Positions 34,446 through 43,228 of a stretch of 64,000 bases of DNA are shown here, piece by piece. A model generated the notes under the pieces. It searched no databases, was not told the DNA's origin, and was given only the letters and a program-made list of their open reading frames with translations. A program made the translations under genes and the position numbers. The stretch is from assembly GCA_022013695.1 (NCBI GenBank), contig JAKLPS010000008.1, forward strand, positions 62,001-126,000, read 5' to 3'. The stretch comes from Weeksellaceae bacterium (GTDB taxonomy: Bacteria; Bacteroidota; Bacteroidia; Flavobacteriales; Weeksellaceae). Every line of letters begins with the position of its first letter. Positions within the stretch are counted from its first letter, which is position 1.

Positions 34446-35912
34446 TTATAATTCTTTTCTCAATCTTGCGACAGGAATGTTGAGTTGTTCTCTGTATTTT
34501 GCAATCGTTCTTCTGGCGATGTTGTAACCTTTTTCTTTAAGAATTCCTACCAAAGCATCGTCTGTGCAAGGTTTTCTCTTGTTTTCTTTATCAATGGCTT
34601 CCTGCAAATGTTGTTTGATTTCTTTAGTAGAAACTTCCTCTCCATCGTCATTGGTTAATGAGTCCGAGAATAGATTTTTCAAATAAACAATTCCGTTTGG
34701 CGTGTCAGCATACTTACTTTTCACAACTCTGGAGATTGTGGAAATATCAAAACCCGTAATATCTGCAACATCTTTCAAAATCATAGGTCTGATGTTTTTC
34801 TCATCGCCGGATATGAAATAATCTTTTTGGAGTTTTACAATCGCTGTAATGGTTTGCAGTAACGTATTTTGCCTTTGATTAATAGCATCGATGTACCATT
34901 TTGCAGCATCCAATTTCTGTTTAATGAAAAGCGCGGCTTGCTTATGTTCCGGCGATTTCTTGTCGTGGGAATAAGTCGATAGGATTTCCTTGTATTCATC
35001 AGAAACTCGAAGAGAAGGTGCGTTTTTGTTGTTCAGCGTTGGAATCACCTGATTGTCTTTTACCTGCAGCACAAAGTCTGGGATGATTTCTTGGTTGATG
35101 GTGATGGTTTGCGTATCAAAATTGCCGCCCACTTTTGGTGATAATCTCGAGATTTCTTCCAAAGCATCCTTCAGATCTTCTTCCTCGATGTCATATTTCT
35201 GAAGAATCTTGTTGTAATGCTTGTTGGCAAGGGCATCAAACTGATTTCTCAAAATGTTTCCGGCCAAGATCACCACAGGATTGGAACTCACTTTTTTCTC
35301 AATCTGAAGCAGAAGGCATTCTCTCAGATCTCTTGCGCCAACGCCAGGCGGATCTAGTTTCTGGACATAATTTTCAAGAATATCCGTCACTTTTTCTATC
35401 GTGGTGTAGATGCCTTGAGAAAAAGCCAAATCATCCACGATTGACTTGATATCGCGTCTCAGATAGCCGTCGGTATCGAGGTTTCCAATGACGTACTCAC
35501 AGATTTTAAGATCATCTTCATCAATGCTGGAGAGCCGGATCTGCTCCAGAAGATAATCATAAAGCGTTTGTCCTTCGGTGAGAAGCGATTGGTTGTCAAA
35601 CTCTTCATCGTCTGCAGAGTAGTTGCTGCTGGCGGTTTTATAACTTGGCTCGTCGTCGTAGAGATAATCATTGACGTCAAAATCTGTCTCTATATTTTCG
35701 GTGCCTTCGTTTTCGTACGCCTCTTCGGCCGCCGCATAGTCATCCTCTTTGCTTTCCTCCTCATTTACTTTTTCCAAAGCCGGATTTTCCTCCAGTTCTC
35801 GTTCCAGTTCTTCTTCGAATTCTAAGGTATGAAGTTGGATCAGCTTCATGAGTTGAATTTGTTGCGGTGCGAGTTTCTGTCCGAGTCTAAGTTGTAGATT
35901 TTGCTTTAGCAT
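34446..35912 (-). CDS. rpoN: RNA polymerase sigma-54 factor
   Basis: Alternative sigma factor recognising -24/-12 promoters and needing an AAA+ activator. 488 aa. Region I is MLKQNLQLRLGQKLAPQQIQ with the Gln/Leu-rich helix; an acidic region II follows (EEESKEDDYAAAEEAYENE). The core-binding and HTH regions end in the RpoN box ARRTIAKYREQLNIP. The ATG at 35910-35912 is preferred to one 27 nt upstream, because the promoter places the RNA start near 35938. Confidence 0.97.
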   Translation of the reverse strand: MLKQNLQLRLGQKLAPQQIQLMKLIQLHTLEFEEELERELEENPALEKVNEEESKEDDYAAAEEAYENEGTENIETDFDVNDYLYDDEPSYKTASSNYSADDEEFDNQSLLTEGQTLYDYLLEQIRLSSIDEDDLKICEYVIGNLDTDGYLRRDIKSIVDDLAFSQGIYTTIEKVTDILENYVQKLDPPGVGARDLRECLLLQIEKKVSSNPVVILAGNILRNQFDALANKHYNKILQKYDIEEEDLKDALEEISRLSPKVGGNFDTQTITINQEIIPDFVLQVKDNQVIPTLNNKNAPSLRVSDEYKEILSTYSHDKKSPEHKQAALFIKQKLDAAKWYIDAINQRQNTLLQTITAIVKLQKDYFISGDEKNIRPMILKDVADITGFDISTISRVVKSKYADTPNGIVYLKNLFSDSLTNDDGEEVSTKEIKQHLQEAIDKENKRKPCTDDALVGILKEKGYNIARRTIAKYREQLNIPVARLRKEL

Positions 35913-35944
35913 AATGTCTGAATTGTCGATTTTTATCAACTGGA

Positions 35945-35977
35945 CGAAGATAAAAAATTATTTTCATTCGGCAACAA
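35945..35977 (-). promoter_or_regulatory. Promoter of rpoN
   Basis: TTG, exactly 19 bp, TATCTTCG (one mismatch to TAnnTTTG) on the minus strand. It gives a leader of roughly 25 nt for the chosen ATG. Confidence 0.6.
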
Positions 35978-36012
35978 GTTTAGCACGATTTTTGATGACT
36001 TAGTAAAAGTTA

Positions 36013-36045
36013 AAAAAACCTTCAGATTTTTCTGAAGGTTTTTGT
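36013..36045. terminator. Bidirectional terminator after the toxin-antitoxin pair
   Basis: AAAACCTTCAGA-TTTT-TCTGAAGGTTTT hairpin with A7 on the left, adjacent to the toxin stop codon at 36047. Confidence 0.88.
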
Positions 36046-36046
36046 T

Positions 36047-36341
36047 TTATAGTTCTAGGTTTTCCTGATTTCTTCTGTTGTCCCAGAAGGCAAGAATTTC
36101 GATTATCTCATTACTAATTTTATAATAAATAGAAAAATTCCGATTAATTAAAACTGATTTTACATTATCAATTTGTGATGGTGTTCCAAGAAAAGGATTT
36201 TCAGAGATTAATTCTTCTTTTTTTCTCAACCTCTTCCACAAGTTTCAAAGCATATTTTTCTGATTGATTATTTTCTATCCAATAATTAATGGTGTTTATG
36301 TAATCAACTTGAGCTTCATCAGACCATATTATTTGAAACAT
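36047..36341 (-). pseudogene. RelE/ParE-type toxin, frameshifted at a poly-A tract
   Basis: Start ATG at 36341 (MFQIIWSDEAQVDYINTINY) overlaps the antitoxin stop by 13 nt. The frame runs 46 codons and stops after an A7 run (T7 at 36218-36224). The rest of the toxin continues in another frame: EELISENPFLGTPSQIDNVK, then VLINRNFSIYYKISNE and ILAFWDNRRN, the classic ParE core and C-terminus. With six A the two parts join into a 97-aa ParE-like protein. So the gene is disrupted by one extra A, or the A is a sequencing error, or expression uses slippage. Confidence 0.8.
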
Positions 36342-36550
36342 TCTCTTGCTTTTTCTCTTACAGAATTGCTCGTTGAGAATTTTCCTTCTGAGATATCAGA
36401 TATCCCTTTTAAGATTTTCTCCTTTTGCCATTCTTTTAATTCGTTATCTCCATCTTTGTCTATTACAAAACTAATATTTAATTCCTTAAATAAACTTTGC
36501 AAGAGATTAATTTGATTTTCATTATCAATATGTATGGTAATTGTGATCAT
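36329..36550 (-). CDS. Antitoxin of the ParE-like system
   Basis: 73 aa. N-terminal beta strands (MITITIHIDNENQINLLQSL) followed by an acidic linker and a C-terminal helix ending SVREKARECFK, the toxin-wrapping type of tail. No clear ribbon-helix-helix is seen. It precedes and overlaps the toxin frame by 13 nt, the usual order and coupling for antitoxins. The family name is not certain. Confidence 0.75.
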   Translation of the reverse strand: MITITIHIDNENQINLLQSLFKELNISFVIDKDGDNELKEWQKEKILKGISDISEGKFSTSNSVREKARECFK

Positions 36551-36572
36551 TTTAAAAATTTAAGTAAAGTTA

Positions 36573-36608
36573 ATAAAAAATTCCTTCAAGTATAACTGAA
36601 GGAATTTT
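36573..36608 (-). terminator. Terminator of asnS
   Basis: AAAATTCCTTCA...TGAAGGAATTTT hairpin; on the minus strand T6 follows. Located 24 nt after the asnS stop. Confidence 0.85.
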
Positions 36609-36631
36609 GCTTCTTTATATTTAATTAATGC

Positions 36632-38080
36632 TTAGAATTCTGCATTTTTAGGCGTTCTCGGGAAAGGGATCACGTCTCTGATGTTCGTCATTCCGGTTAC
36701 GAAAAGGACGAGCCTTTCAAGTCCAAGACCAAATCCTGCGTGCGGCACCGAACCGAATTTTCTCGTATCAAGATACCACCAAAGTTCATGCTCATCAACA
36801 CCAAAATCTTTCATTTTCTCAAGAAGAACATCGTGTCTTGCTTCTCTTTCAGAACCACCGATGATTTCGCCGATTCCCGGGAAAAGAACATCCATCGCCG
36901 CAACGGTTTTTCCATCATCATTTAGTTTCATATAGAAAGCTTTGATTTCTTTCGGATAATCGAAAAGAACCACCGGCGTTTCAAAGTGTTTCTCCACCAA
37001 ATATCTTTCGTGCTCAGACTGCAAGTCTGTTCCCCATTTCTCAATCGGATATTGGAACTTGCCTTTTTTATTCTCTTTAGAATTTAGTAAAATCTCAATC
37101 GCTTCCGTGTAAGAAACTCTCTTGAAACGCTTCGCAACAACGTTTTGAAGTTTCTCAATCAAGCCTTCTTTAGCTCTGTCTTTTTCTGGTTTCGATTTCT
37201 GCTCTTCCTCGAAACGCTTGTCAAGGAACTCCAAATCGTCTTTGCAATGGTCCAAAACGTACTGAATCACATATTTCAAGAAATCCTCCGCAAGGTCAAT
37301 ATTATTTTCAAGATTATTGAACGCCACTTCTGGCTCAATCATCCAAAACTCGGCAAGATGCCGCGTCGTATTGGAATTTTCTGCACGGAAAGTAGGTCCG
37401 AAAGTGTAAATCCTTCCCAATCCCATCGCTGCCGTTTCGCCTTCCAGCTGTCCAGAAACCGTCAAGTTGGTCTTCTTTCCGAAAAAATCTTGGGAAAAAT
37501 CGATTGCCCCATCTTCGGTTTTAGGAATATGATTAAGGTCAAAATTCGTCACGCCAAACATTTCGCCCGCACCTTCCGCATCAGTTCCGGTGATAATCGG
37601 TGTGTTGATGTAGAAAAATTGATTTTGATTGAAGAAAGAATGGATCGCAAAACTCAGCGCGTGGCGGATTCTGAAAACCGCGCCAAAAACATTGGTTCGG
37701 AATCTCAAATGCGCCTGCTCACGCAGTTTCTCCAAACTGTGTTTCTTTGGCTGAAGAATCGTTGATTGCAATTCCTCAAAGAAATTATCGCCCAGAATCG
37801 TGATTTTCTTCGCAATGATTTCCACGGTTTGTCCGGCTCCTTGGCTTTCCACCACTTCACCTTCAATTTTCAAAGACGAAGCCGTATTTATTTTCTTGAG
37901 AAGTTTTTCATCAAAATTTTCAAAATCAACGACGATTTGCAAATTATGAATCGTAGAACCATCATTAAGGGCAATAAAACGGTTGGAACGGAAAGCCCGC
38001 ACCCAACCTTGCACAGTAATGTCGTGATGTAATATTTTTTTGTAATCTGCTAATAGATCTTTGATGGTCTGTCGTTTCAT
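36632..38080 (-). CDS. asnS: Asparaginyl-tRNA synthetase
   Basis: Class IIb synthetase charging tRNA-Asn. 482 aa, within the usual length. N-terminal OB-fold ([20 protein letters not shown]); class II motif 2 around [25 protein letters not shown]; motif 3 [27 protein letters not shown]. The Asn-specific features [13 protein letters not shown] and ending PKNAEF distinguish it from AspRS. A structured leader of about 100 nt precedes it. Confidence 0.97.
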   Translation of the reverse strand: MKRQTIKDLLADYKKILHHDITVQGWVRAFRSNRFIALNDGSTIHNLQIVVDFENFDEKLLKKINTASSLKIEGEVVESQGAGQTVEIIAKKITILGDNFFEELQSTILQPKKHSLEKLREQAHLRFRTNVFGAVFRIRHALSFAIHSFFNQNQFFYINTPIITGTDAEGAGEMFGVTNFDLNHIPKTEDGAIDFSQDFFGKKTNLTVSGQLEGETAAMGLGRIYTFGPTFRAENSNTTRHLAEFWMIEPEVAFNNLENNIDLAEDFLKYVIQYVLDHCKDDLEFLDKRFEEEQKSKPEKDRAKEGLIEKLQNVVAKRFKRVSYTEAIEILLNSKENKKGKFQYPIEKWGTDLQSEHERYLVEKHFETPVVLFDYPKEIKAFYMKLNDDGKTVAAMDVLFPGIGEIIGGSEREARHDVLLEKMKDFGVDEHELWWYLDTRKFGSVPHAGFGLGLERLVLFVTGMTNIRDVIPFPRTPKNAEF

Positions 38081-38187
38081 CTGTAATTTTTATATTTTTC
38101 AAAGGCCTGATGCCACACTCTTAATAATCATCTTCCCGAAAGAGGGAAGTGTTGTCGGCTGGGTTTCATCTTTCAAATTATCGTGCG
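38081..38187 (-). ncRNA. Structured 5' leader of asnS
   Basis: On the minus strand the leader contains a perfect stem CTTCCC-TCTTTC-GGGAAG (38132-38149), enclosed by ACAC/GTGT and then GCC/GGC pairs, followed by an AT-rich stretch and the ATG. A TAAATTTG promoter element lies just upstream. It may be a cis-regulatory RNA; I cannot match it to a known class. Confidence 0.45.
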
Positions 38188-38195
38188 CAAATTTA
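38188..38195 (-). promoter_or_regulatory. -7 element of asnS
   Basis: TAAATTTG on the minus strand, 107 nt before the asnS ATG. Confidence 0.55.
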
Positions 38196-38324
38196 CGAAA
38201 AGCGTTGTAATAGGTAGGAGATATTTATTCTTTAGTTTTCGATACGAGTGTTTGATGATTAAAAATCTGATTATAAATCTCTTATATTTCAATTTATACT
38301 CAGTTGAATGGATTGGTGTACCAA

Positions 38325-38867
38325 TTATTCATCTTTCTTCGAAGGAATCAGGAAAACATCCATCAGACCTTCGGGCAACTCCATTTTGATAAATTTTTCT
38401 TCGCGATTGACCTCCAAAATCCAGTCTCTGATAATAGGAATGATGATTTCTTTGCCGCCAAGATCCAAAATGAAATAATTCTGAGCCGTCATATCATTGA
38501 TAGAAACGATAGTTCCGCAAGATTTCCCGTCTTCTTCACGGATCTCGTAGCCGACAACTTCGTGGTAATAGAATTTTTTTCCTGTCAAAGCAGGAAGCGT
38601 AGAAAGTGGAAGATAAACCCCTTTTCCAATCGATTGATTAACAAGAGCTTCCGAAGAATTTTTGAACGAAATAATCTTAGTGTCCCCTTTCTGCCATTGC
38701 TGTTTGTCCACAAAAAACGGAACCAGCAATCCATTGATTTCCAAAAAAATCGATGTCAGTTTATCGTACATTTCAGGTTGATCTGTATCAAGTTTTAGGA
38801 TCACATTTCCTTGCAGTCCGTGCGTTCTGGTAATGGTTCCTAAAAAATAGCAGTCTTCTTTTTTCAT
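38325..38867 (-). CDS. rimM: Ribosome maturation factor RimM
   Basis: Binds S19 and the 30S head during late assembly. 180 aa. N-terminal barrel CYFLGTITRTHGLQGNVILKL is the RimM signature; the PRC-barrel domain (KFYYHEVVGYEIREEDGKSCG, then DLGGKEIIIPII) follows. It lies downstream of rpsP, the usual neighbour, but has a TATATTTG element 4 nt before its ATG and a hairpin in the gap, so it can be transcribed separately. Confidence 0.95.
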   Translation of the reverse strand: MKKEDCYFLGTITRTHGLQGNVILKLDTDQPEMYDKLTSIFLEINGLLVPFFVDKQQWQKGDTKIISFKNSSEALVNQSIGKGVYLPLSTLPALTGKKFYYHEVVGYEIREEDGKSCGTIVSINDMTAQNYFILDLGGKEIIIPIIRDWILEVNREEKFIKMELPEGLMDVFLIPSKKDE

Positions 38868-38871
38868 TTTG

Positions 38872-38879
38872 CAAATATA
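38872..38879 (-). promoter_or_regulatory. -7 element of rimM, 4 nt from the start codon
   Basis: TATATTTG then CAAA and ATG; implies a leaderless rimM mRNA. Confidence 0.6.
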
Positions 38880-38908
38880 ATAAAACCTTGAGGTTTGGAA
38901 TTGAACAA

Positions 38909-38934
38909 CAAAGACACGAGAGTATCGTGTCTTT
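38909..38934 (-). terminator. Hairpin between rpsP and rimM
   Basis: AAAGACACGA-GAGTA-TCGTGTCTTT, a 10-bp perfect stem without a long T-run. It could be a weak terminator, attenuator or 3' end protector for rpsP. Confidence 0.6.
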
Positions 38935-38956
38935 GAGATTGTATCTTTTTGAAGAA

Positions 38957-39673
38957 TTACGCTTTAGTTTCTTCAGTTCCTTCTGCTTCAGCAGTTGGTT
39001 CTTCAGTCGCAGTTTCTTCTGTTGCAGGTTCAGCAGCAGGAGTCTCTGCAGCGGTTTCAGCAGTTGGTTCTTCAGTGGCCGTTTCGTCAGCGGGAGTTTC
39101 TTCAACGGTTGCTTCGGTTGATGGCTCTTCAGTAGCTTCTACTTCAGCTGGCGCGTTTGCAGCTTCCTCAGCCGCTTTCGCTTCAGCAAGTTTGGCTTCT
39201 TCTTCCGCTTTTGCATCGTCCAAAACTTTTTGAGCAGCGTCAAGTCTAGCTTGGTTTACTTTGGCTTCAGCTTCCAAGGCCGCTTTTTTCGCATCGGATT
39301 GGGCTTTTGTCAATCCTTGCACTTTGTCTTGTACTCTGGCTTCTTTGTTTTCTAGCCAAGCAGCGAATCTCTTCTCGGCTTCAGCTTCGTCGAAAGCGCC
39401 TTTTGCAACACCACCTTGAAGGTGTTTTTTGTACAACGCCCCTTTGTAAGAAAGGATCGCTCTTGCAGTGTCAGTTGGCTGTGCACCATTGTTCAACCAT
39501 TGTACAGCAGAATCTACGTTCAATTCTATTGTAGCAGGGTTAGTAATTGGGTTATAGATTCCCAGTTTTTCGATGAATCTACCATCTCTTCTGGCTCTGG
39601 AATCTGCAACCACGATGTGGAAAAAAGGTTTCCCTTTGGATCCGTGTCTTTGTAATCTGATTTTTACTGACAT
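38957..39673 (-). CDS. rpsP: 30S ribosomal protein bS16 with long acidic tail
   Basis: Primary-binding 30S protein. The first 80 residues are a normal bS16 ([40 protein letters not shown]). Unlike the usual 80-90 aa, the protein has 238 aa: residues about 85-165 are an Ala/Lys/Glu helix-forming region ([20 protein letters not shown]) and about 170-238 a repetitive Thr/Glu/Ala/Pro tail. Extensions of bS16 exist in flavobacteria, but the tail is long and strongly acidic, odd for a ribosomal protein. Promoter and ATG are clear. Confidence 0.95.
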   Translation of the reverse strand: MSVKIRLQRHGSKGKPFFHIVVADSRARRDGRFIEKLGIYNPITNPATIELNVDSAVQWLNNGAQPTDTARAILSYKGALYKKHLQGGVAKGAFDEAEAEKRFAAWLENKEARVQDKVQGLTKAQSDAKKAALEAEAKVNQARLDAAQKVLDDAKAEEEAKLAEAKAAEEAANAPAEVEATEEPSTEATVEETPADETATEEPTAETAAETPAAEPATEETATEEPTAEAEGTEETKA

Positions 39674-39719
39674 AAATTTTAAAATTTTGGGAACACGTCC
39701 CGGTTAAATATTAAGTGCG

Positions 39720-39749
39720 CAAAGATAGAAAAATATTTTAATGTAGCAA
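39720..39749 (-). promoter_or_regulatory. Promoter of rpsP
   Basis: TTG (39749-39747), exactly 19 bp, TATCTTTG (39727-39720) on the minus strand: full consensus. The leader of about 40 nt contains a small GGGA/TCCC hairpin. Confidence 0.75.
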
Positions 39750-39820
39750 TTTGAAAATCTAATAATTTACCAATTTGAGAATATATTGTTACTTCGTTAA
39801 ATTGATATATTGTTACATTG

Positions 39821-39950
39821 GATTTTTTAGGAGCGGGAACCTGCTTTCCGTTGCAATCTTTTTTGCTTCACGTTTTGTCATTCAGAAGTTTCGGAAGCCC
39901 CCGCAAAAAAGGATTTCCACTGCAATCAGGGCTATGGGTTGCGAGGGAAA
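39821..39950 (-). repeat. Dispersed intergenic repeat, copy B
   Basis: Read on the minus strand: TAGCCCTGATTGCAGTGGAA ... ATTGCAACGGAAAGCAGGTT (39857-39838) and CCCGCTCCTAAAAAATC. Same two blocks as copies A and C. It occupies most of the gap between rpsP and the nitroreductase gene. Confidence 0.75.
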
Positions 39951-39957
39951 TAGTGAT

Positions 39958-40470
39958 TTAGTCTATCATTCCCATATAAAACAAACCCAAACATTTCTGA
40001 TTATCTTCAATGGTCAAAGAGTCTTTCAGCTGTTCAGCAATTTTTGCGGAACTCCAGTAGCAACCGATATTATTGGTCGCACAAGTCAAATACATATTCT
40101 GAACAGCCATTGCGACAGCCGCGATCTCCTCCCATTCCGGAAGCAATCCACTGAAGTGGACAACTATCGAGACAACAACATTGGCTTTAGAAATCTTAAA
40201 TCCAATATCATCATATTTCTTCTGCAAAAACTGAGCTTCCGCTGTCGAATTTTTGTAAATGCTTTGAAGTTCTAATCCAAGCTTCTGTTTTTCATCGCCT
40301 TTGAAAGTTTTGAAACGCCAAGGCTTCGTGCGTTTGTGATTCGGAGCAAAGGCCGCGCTTTTCAGGATTTCATCTAGGATATTTTCAGGGATTTCTTTGT
40401 CGGAATAATCTTTGGGGAAGATGCTTTTGCGCTCTTGTATGATTTTTTTTAAGATTTTAGCGTTTTCCAT
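39958..40470 (-). CDS. Nitroreductase family protein (small form)
   Basis: 170-aa FMN oxidoreductase of the compact YdjA-like branch. FMN site: RKSIFPKDYSDKEIP and AAFAPNHKRTKPWRFKTF (NHKRT is typical of this branch); C-terminal half YLTCATNNIGCYWSS. The start MENAKIL at 40470 is chosen because TATCTTTG lies 4 nt upstream of it, overlapping the alternative start at 40485. Substrate unknown. Confidence 0.9.
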   Translation of the reverse strand: MENAKILKKIIQERKSIFPKDYSDKEIPENILDEILKSAAFAPNHKRTKPWRFKTFKGDEKQKLGLELQSIYKNSTAEAQFLQKKYDDIGFKISKANVVVSIVVHFSGLLPEWEEIAAVAMAVQNMYLTCATNNIGCYWSSAKIAEQLKDSLTIEDNQKCLGLFYMGMID

Positions 40471-40474
40471 ATTC

Positions 40475-40482
40475 CAAAGATA
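40475..40482 (-). promoter_or_regulatory. -7 element 4 nt before the small nitroreductase start
   Basis: TATCTTTG then GAAT and ATG; leaderless configuration. Confidence 0.6.
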
Positions 40483-40578
40483 CAAGAATTAAGGCAAAAG
40501 ATAAAAGTTGAAAGAGCCAGGAATCAAGGAAGATGAGCAAAATTGGAAACTTTTATCAGCTATATTCGCACTTTCGTC

Positions 40579-41028
40579 TTAAAAAACCTCTACAATCTCC
40601 TGCCCGATTTTATTAAGAACGAAGGAATCGCCGGGTTTCATTCCCATCATCGTCTGTGCCATCGGACTTTCCGGTGAGATGGCATAGAAACGGTCGCCCT
40701 CGAAAAAAAACTCGCCCAAAGAAACCGAAATGTAGAAACGGGCTTTGTTTGTAATGACCAATGATCCGATTTTTACGGTGTCGGAAACCGAGTTCAGGAC
40801 CTTGCGCATCTGCGTTTGCATCGTTTTCAAAGCGACCATCTGTTTGTCCAAATGATAAATTTCTTCCTGAATCTCCTCCCGTATAGAATCGTATTTTGAT
40901 GTTTTCTTTATTTCTCGGCTGGCTTCCAGAGAGAAATTGAGGTAAAATTCCAATGTTTTTACCTTGCCGGATATCTTGTCTGTCACAAAATTGCGCAACT
41001 CGCTTTTATTATAAATCGTCTTCTGCAT
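40579..41028 (-). CDS. GreA/GreB-like protein
   Basis: 149 aa. N-terminal coiled-coil-like helices with charged residues and a C-terminal GreA/GreB FKBP-like domain (VKIGSLVITNKARFYISVSL, ISPESPMAQTMMGMKPGDSF). The acidic tip Asp/Glu pair of canonical GreA is not obvious, so it may be a Gre-factor homologue that binds RNA polymerase without stimulating cleavage. It is not the housekeeping greA by sequence. Upstream of it, trmD has its own terminator. Confidence 0.85.
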   Translation of the reverse strand: MQKTIYNKSELRNFVTDKISGKVKTLEFYLNFSLEASREIKKTSKYDSIREEIQEEIYHLDKQMVALKTMQTQMRKVLNSVSDTVKIGSLVITNKARFYISVSLGEFFFEGDRFYAISPESPMAQTMMGMKPGDSFVLNKIGQEIVEVF

Positions 41029-41070
41029 AAATCCAATTTTGAATAAAGATAATAATTATAAAAATAAATA

Positions 41071-41099
41071 AAAATCCTCTCTAAATATTTAGAAAGGAA
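41071..41099 (-). terminator. Terminator of trmD
   Basis: TCCT-C-TCTAAA / TTTAGA-A-AGGA hairpin (41075-41098), one mismatch, with a T-rich tail on the minus strand. Confidence 0.7.
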
Positions 41100-41124
41100 T
41101 ATGTCAAATTTGAAACTCTCAAAA

Positions 41125-41799
41125 TTATTCCAACAGATCCGGACGTCTTTCCCTCGTCACTCGCACCGCCTCATCGTGCAACCAATCTTCAATAGCTGAT
41201 GTGTTACCGCTCAATAATATTTTTGGGACAGACAATCCTTTGTAAGTTTCTGGTCTTGTGTAGATTGGTGGCGAAAGTAAATTATCCTGAAAACTGTCCG
41301 TCAGCGCACTTTGTTCGTCATTCAAAACGCCGGGCAATAGCCGGATCACCGAATCTGCCAAAACACACGCGGCCAATTCTCCACCTGTCAAAACATAATC
41401 ACCGATGGAAATTTCTTTCGTAATGTGAAGGTCTCGAACGCGTTGGTCAATGCCCTTGTAATGGCCACAGAGGAAAATTAGATTTTTCTTAATGGATAAG
41501 GTGTTGGCGATTTTTTGGTTCAGAGTTTCGCCGTCCGGCGTGAGATAAATGATTTCGTCATAATCTCTTTCTGATTTGAGTTCCGAGATGCATTTGTCCA
41601 GCGGTTCTACCATCATGATCATCCCTGCACCGCCGCCGTAAGGTTCGTCATCAATCTGCCGATGCTTATTGATGCTCCAGTCACGGATATTATGAAAATG
41701 CACTTCTGCCAGGCCTTTTTCCATTGCTCTTTTAAGGATCGAGGTTTGGAATGGGCTTTCCATCAGTTCGGGAAGTACACTTATGATGTCTATGCGCAT
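41125..41799 (-). CDS. trmD: tRNA (guanine-N1)-methyltransferase TrmD
   Basis: Methylates G37 of tRNAs with SAM, preventing frameshifts. 224 aa, SPOUT fold. [20 protein letters not shown] start, [20 protein letters not shown] (active-site loop), [13 protein letters not shown] knot region (as [15 protein letters not shown]) and [15 protein letters not shown], all conserved. In many bacteria trmD is in an operon with rpsP and rimM; here those genes are 2-3 kb away with other genes between. Confidence 0.97.
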   Translation of the reverse strand: MRIDIISVLPELMESPFQTSILKRAMEKGLAEVHFHNIRDWSINKHRQIDDEPYGGGAGMIMMVEPLDKCISELKSERDYDEIIYLTPDGETLNQKIANTLSIKKNLIFLCGHYKGIDQRVRDLHITKEISIGDYVLTGGELAACVLADSVIRLLPGVLNDEQSALTDSFQDNLLSPPIYTRPETYKGLSVPKILLSGNTSAIEDWLHDEAVRVTRERRPDLLE

Positions 41800-41805
41800 G
41801 TTTTA

Positions 41806-41868
41806 TAAATGATGAATGATCTATGATAAGTGATGAATTGCAATCAATTATCATTTATCAACTATCGG
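41806..41868. repeat. TGATAAATGATAATTG-type inverted repeat
   Basis: TGATAAGTGATGAATTG and the inverse CAATTATCATTTATCA flank a few bases. It lies between ndh and trmD. A related pair is at 51398-51470. Confidence 0.5.
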
Positions 41869-41874
41869 GTTATA

Positions 41875-43134
41875 TTACTGTTCCGTCGGATTTTTCCTTG
41901 ATGGCACGATGATCAGCCGCAGCGAAGAATCTTTGTTGATGTAGCTCCACATCCAGTTGAAGAAGATGGCCAGCTTGTTTCGCACGCTCAAAATCAGCAT
42001 CAAATGTAAGAACATCCATAGATACCAAGCCAGAAATCCTTGAAATTTGAATTTCGGAAGATCAACGACCGCGCGGTGTTTCCCAATCGTAGCCATAGAT
42101 CCACGGTCGATATATTCATATTCTTGCCAATCTTTCTCAGATTGCTTTTTGAAATTTCTGGCCAGATTTTTCCCTTGATTAATGGCCACATTTGCCAGTT
42201 GCGGATGAGCGTGCGGATATTTGGGCGTTTCCATATAGGCGATATCACCGATGGCGAATATATTTTCAAACCCCTTGACTCGGTTGTATCTATCGACGAC
42301 GTAGCGGTTTCTAACAAGGTTTTCTTTGTTAAAATCGTCTACGATATTCCCAGTGACGCCCGCAGCCCAGATCACGTTGTTGGTCGGGATCGAGTTCCCA
42401 CTTGCCATAGAAATAATTTCCCCGTCATAATCGGTCACCCGTTCATTCTTCAGAAACTGAACACCCAGCTGAATGAGGTATTTTTCTGCAGCTTGTTGCG
42501 ATTCCGAACTCATTGTTTCCAGCGGAACGTCGCCAGCGCTTATGAGAATGATATTGAGATCAGAAAAGTTCATTCGGGGATAATCTCTTGGCAGGATTTC
42601 GCTCTTCATTTCCGAAAATGCCCCGGCAAGTTCTACGCCTGTTGGCCCGCTTCCGACGATCACAAGATTCCAGTTGCCATCGTCACTGGCTTTTCTTTCG
42701 ATGATCATTTTTTCAAAAGTCATCAAAATGTGATTCCGGATGGTGATGGCTTCTTGCGTATTCTTCATCCCGAGTGTCAGATGTTCCATCTTTTGATTTC
42801 CGAAAAAATTCGTTTTGCAACCTGTGGCAATCACAAGCTTGTCGTACGTGAAAACGCCATATTCACCGATGACTTTATTTTCGGAAGGAACAATCTTTTT
42901 AATTTCAGTCATTCTGAACTGAATATTTTTTGATCTCTGAAAGATTTTTCTAAAAGGGAAAGAAATATTGGAAGGCTCGATTCGCCCTGTTGCAACCTGA
43001 TAAAATAAGGGTTGGAACATATGATGATTCATCTTGTCGATGACCATTACTTTATATTTTCCTTGGTTGGTAAGATTTCGCGCCAGTTGCAAACCGGCGA
43101 ATCCGCCTCCGATGATGACTATCTTTTCCCTCAT
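41875..43134 (-). CDS. ndh: Type II NADH dehydrogenase (NDH-2)
   Basis: Peripheral membrane flavoprotein passing electrons from NADH to menaquinone without proton pumping. 419 aa. FAD site KIVIIGGGFAGLQLARNL; NADH site NLVIVGSGPTGVELAGAFSEM; conserved FAIGDIAYM and HPQLANVAINQGKNLARN. The C-terminal amphipathic/hydrophobic region (FLAWYLWMFLHLMLILSVRN) is the usual membrane attachment. Together with Sdh it feeds the quinone pool. A TAATTTTG element lies 15 nt before the ATG (43157-43150). Confidence 0.94.
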   Translation of the reverse strand: MREKIVIIGGGFAGLQLARNLTNQGKYKVMVIDKMNHHMFQPLFYQVATGRIEPSNISFPFRKIFQRSKNIQFRMTEIKKIVPSENKVIGEYGVFTYDKLVIATGCKTNFFGNQKMEHLTLGMKNTQEAITIRNHILMTFEKMIIERKASDDGNWNLVIVGSGPTGVELAGAFSEMKSEILPRDYPRMNFSDLNIILISAGDVPLETMSSESQQAAEKYLIQLGVQFLKNERVTDYDGEIISMASGNSIPTNNVIWAAGVTGNIVDDFNKENLVRNRYVVDRYNRVKGFENIFAIGDIAYMETPKYPHAHPQLANVAINQGKNLARNFKKQSEKDWQEYEYIDRGSMATIGKHRAVVDLPKFKFQGFLAWYLWMFLHLMLILSVRNKLAIFFNWMWSYINKDSSLRLIIVPSRKNPTEQ

Positions 43135-43149
43135 TGCGATTCTTTTTTA

Positions 43150-43157
43150 CAAAATTA
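43150..43157 (-). promoter_or_regulatory. -7 element of ndh
   Basis: TAATTTTG on the minus strand, 15 nt before the ATG. Confidence 0.5.
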
Positions 43158-43228
43158 GTGAATATTTGCTGTGTTTTTGGATTCTGCAAAAACTGTGCTT
43201 AATTGGACATAGACTTGGCGGTACAAGG

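Noticed and set aside
36201-36240. Programmed -1 ribosomal frameshifting in the ParE-like gene
   Set aside because: A -1 shift at the A7 run leads to a stop after a few codons; the downstream toxin frame needs a +1 shift or loss of one A.
38949-39233. Ser/Ala/Val-rich frame opposite the rpsP tail
   Set aside because: It is the antisense of the repetitive S16 extension; repetitive DNA opens frames on both strands.
42040-42933. 297-residue frame antisense to ndh
   Set aside because: ndh on the other strand has intact FAD and NADH motifs; this frame has none.
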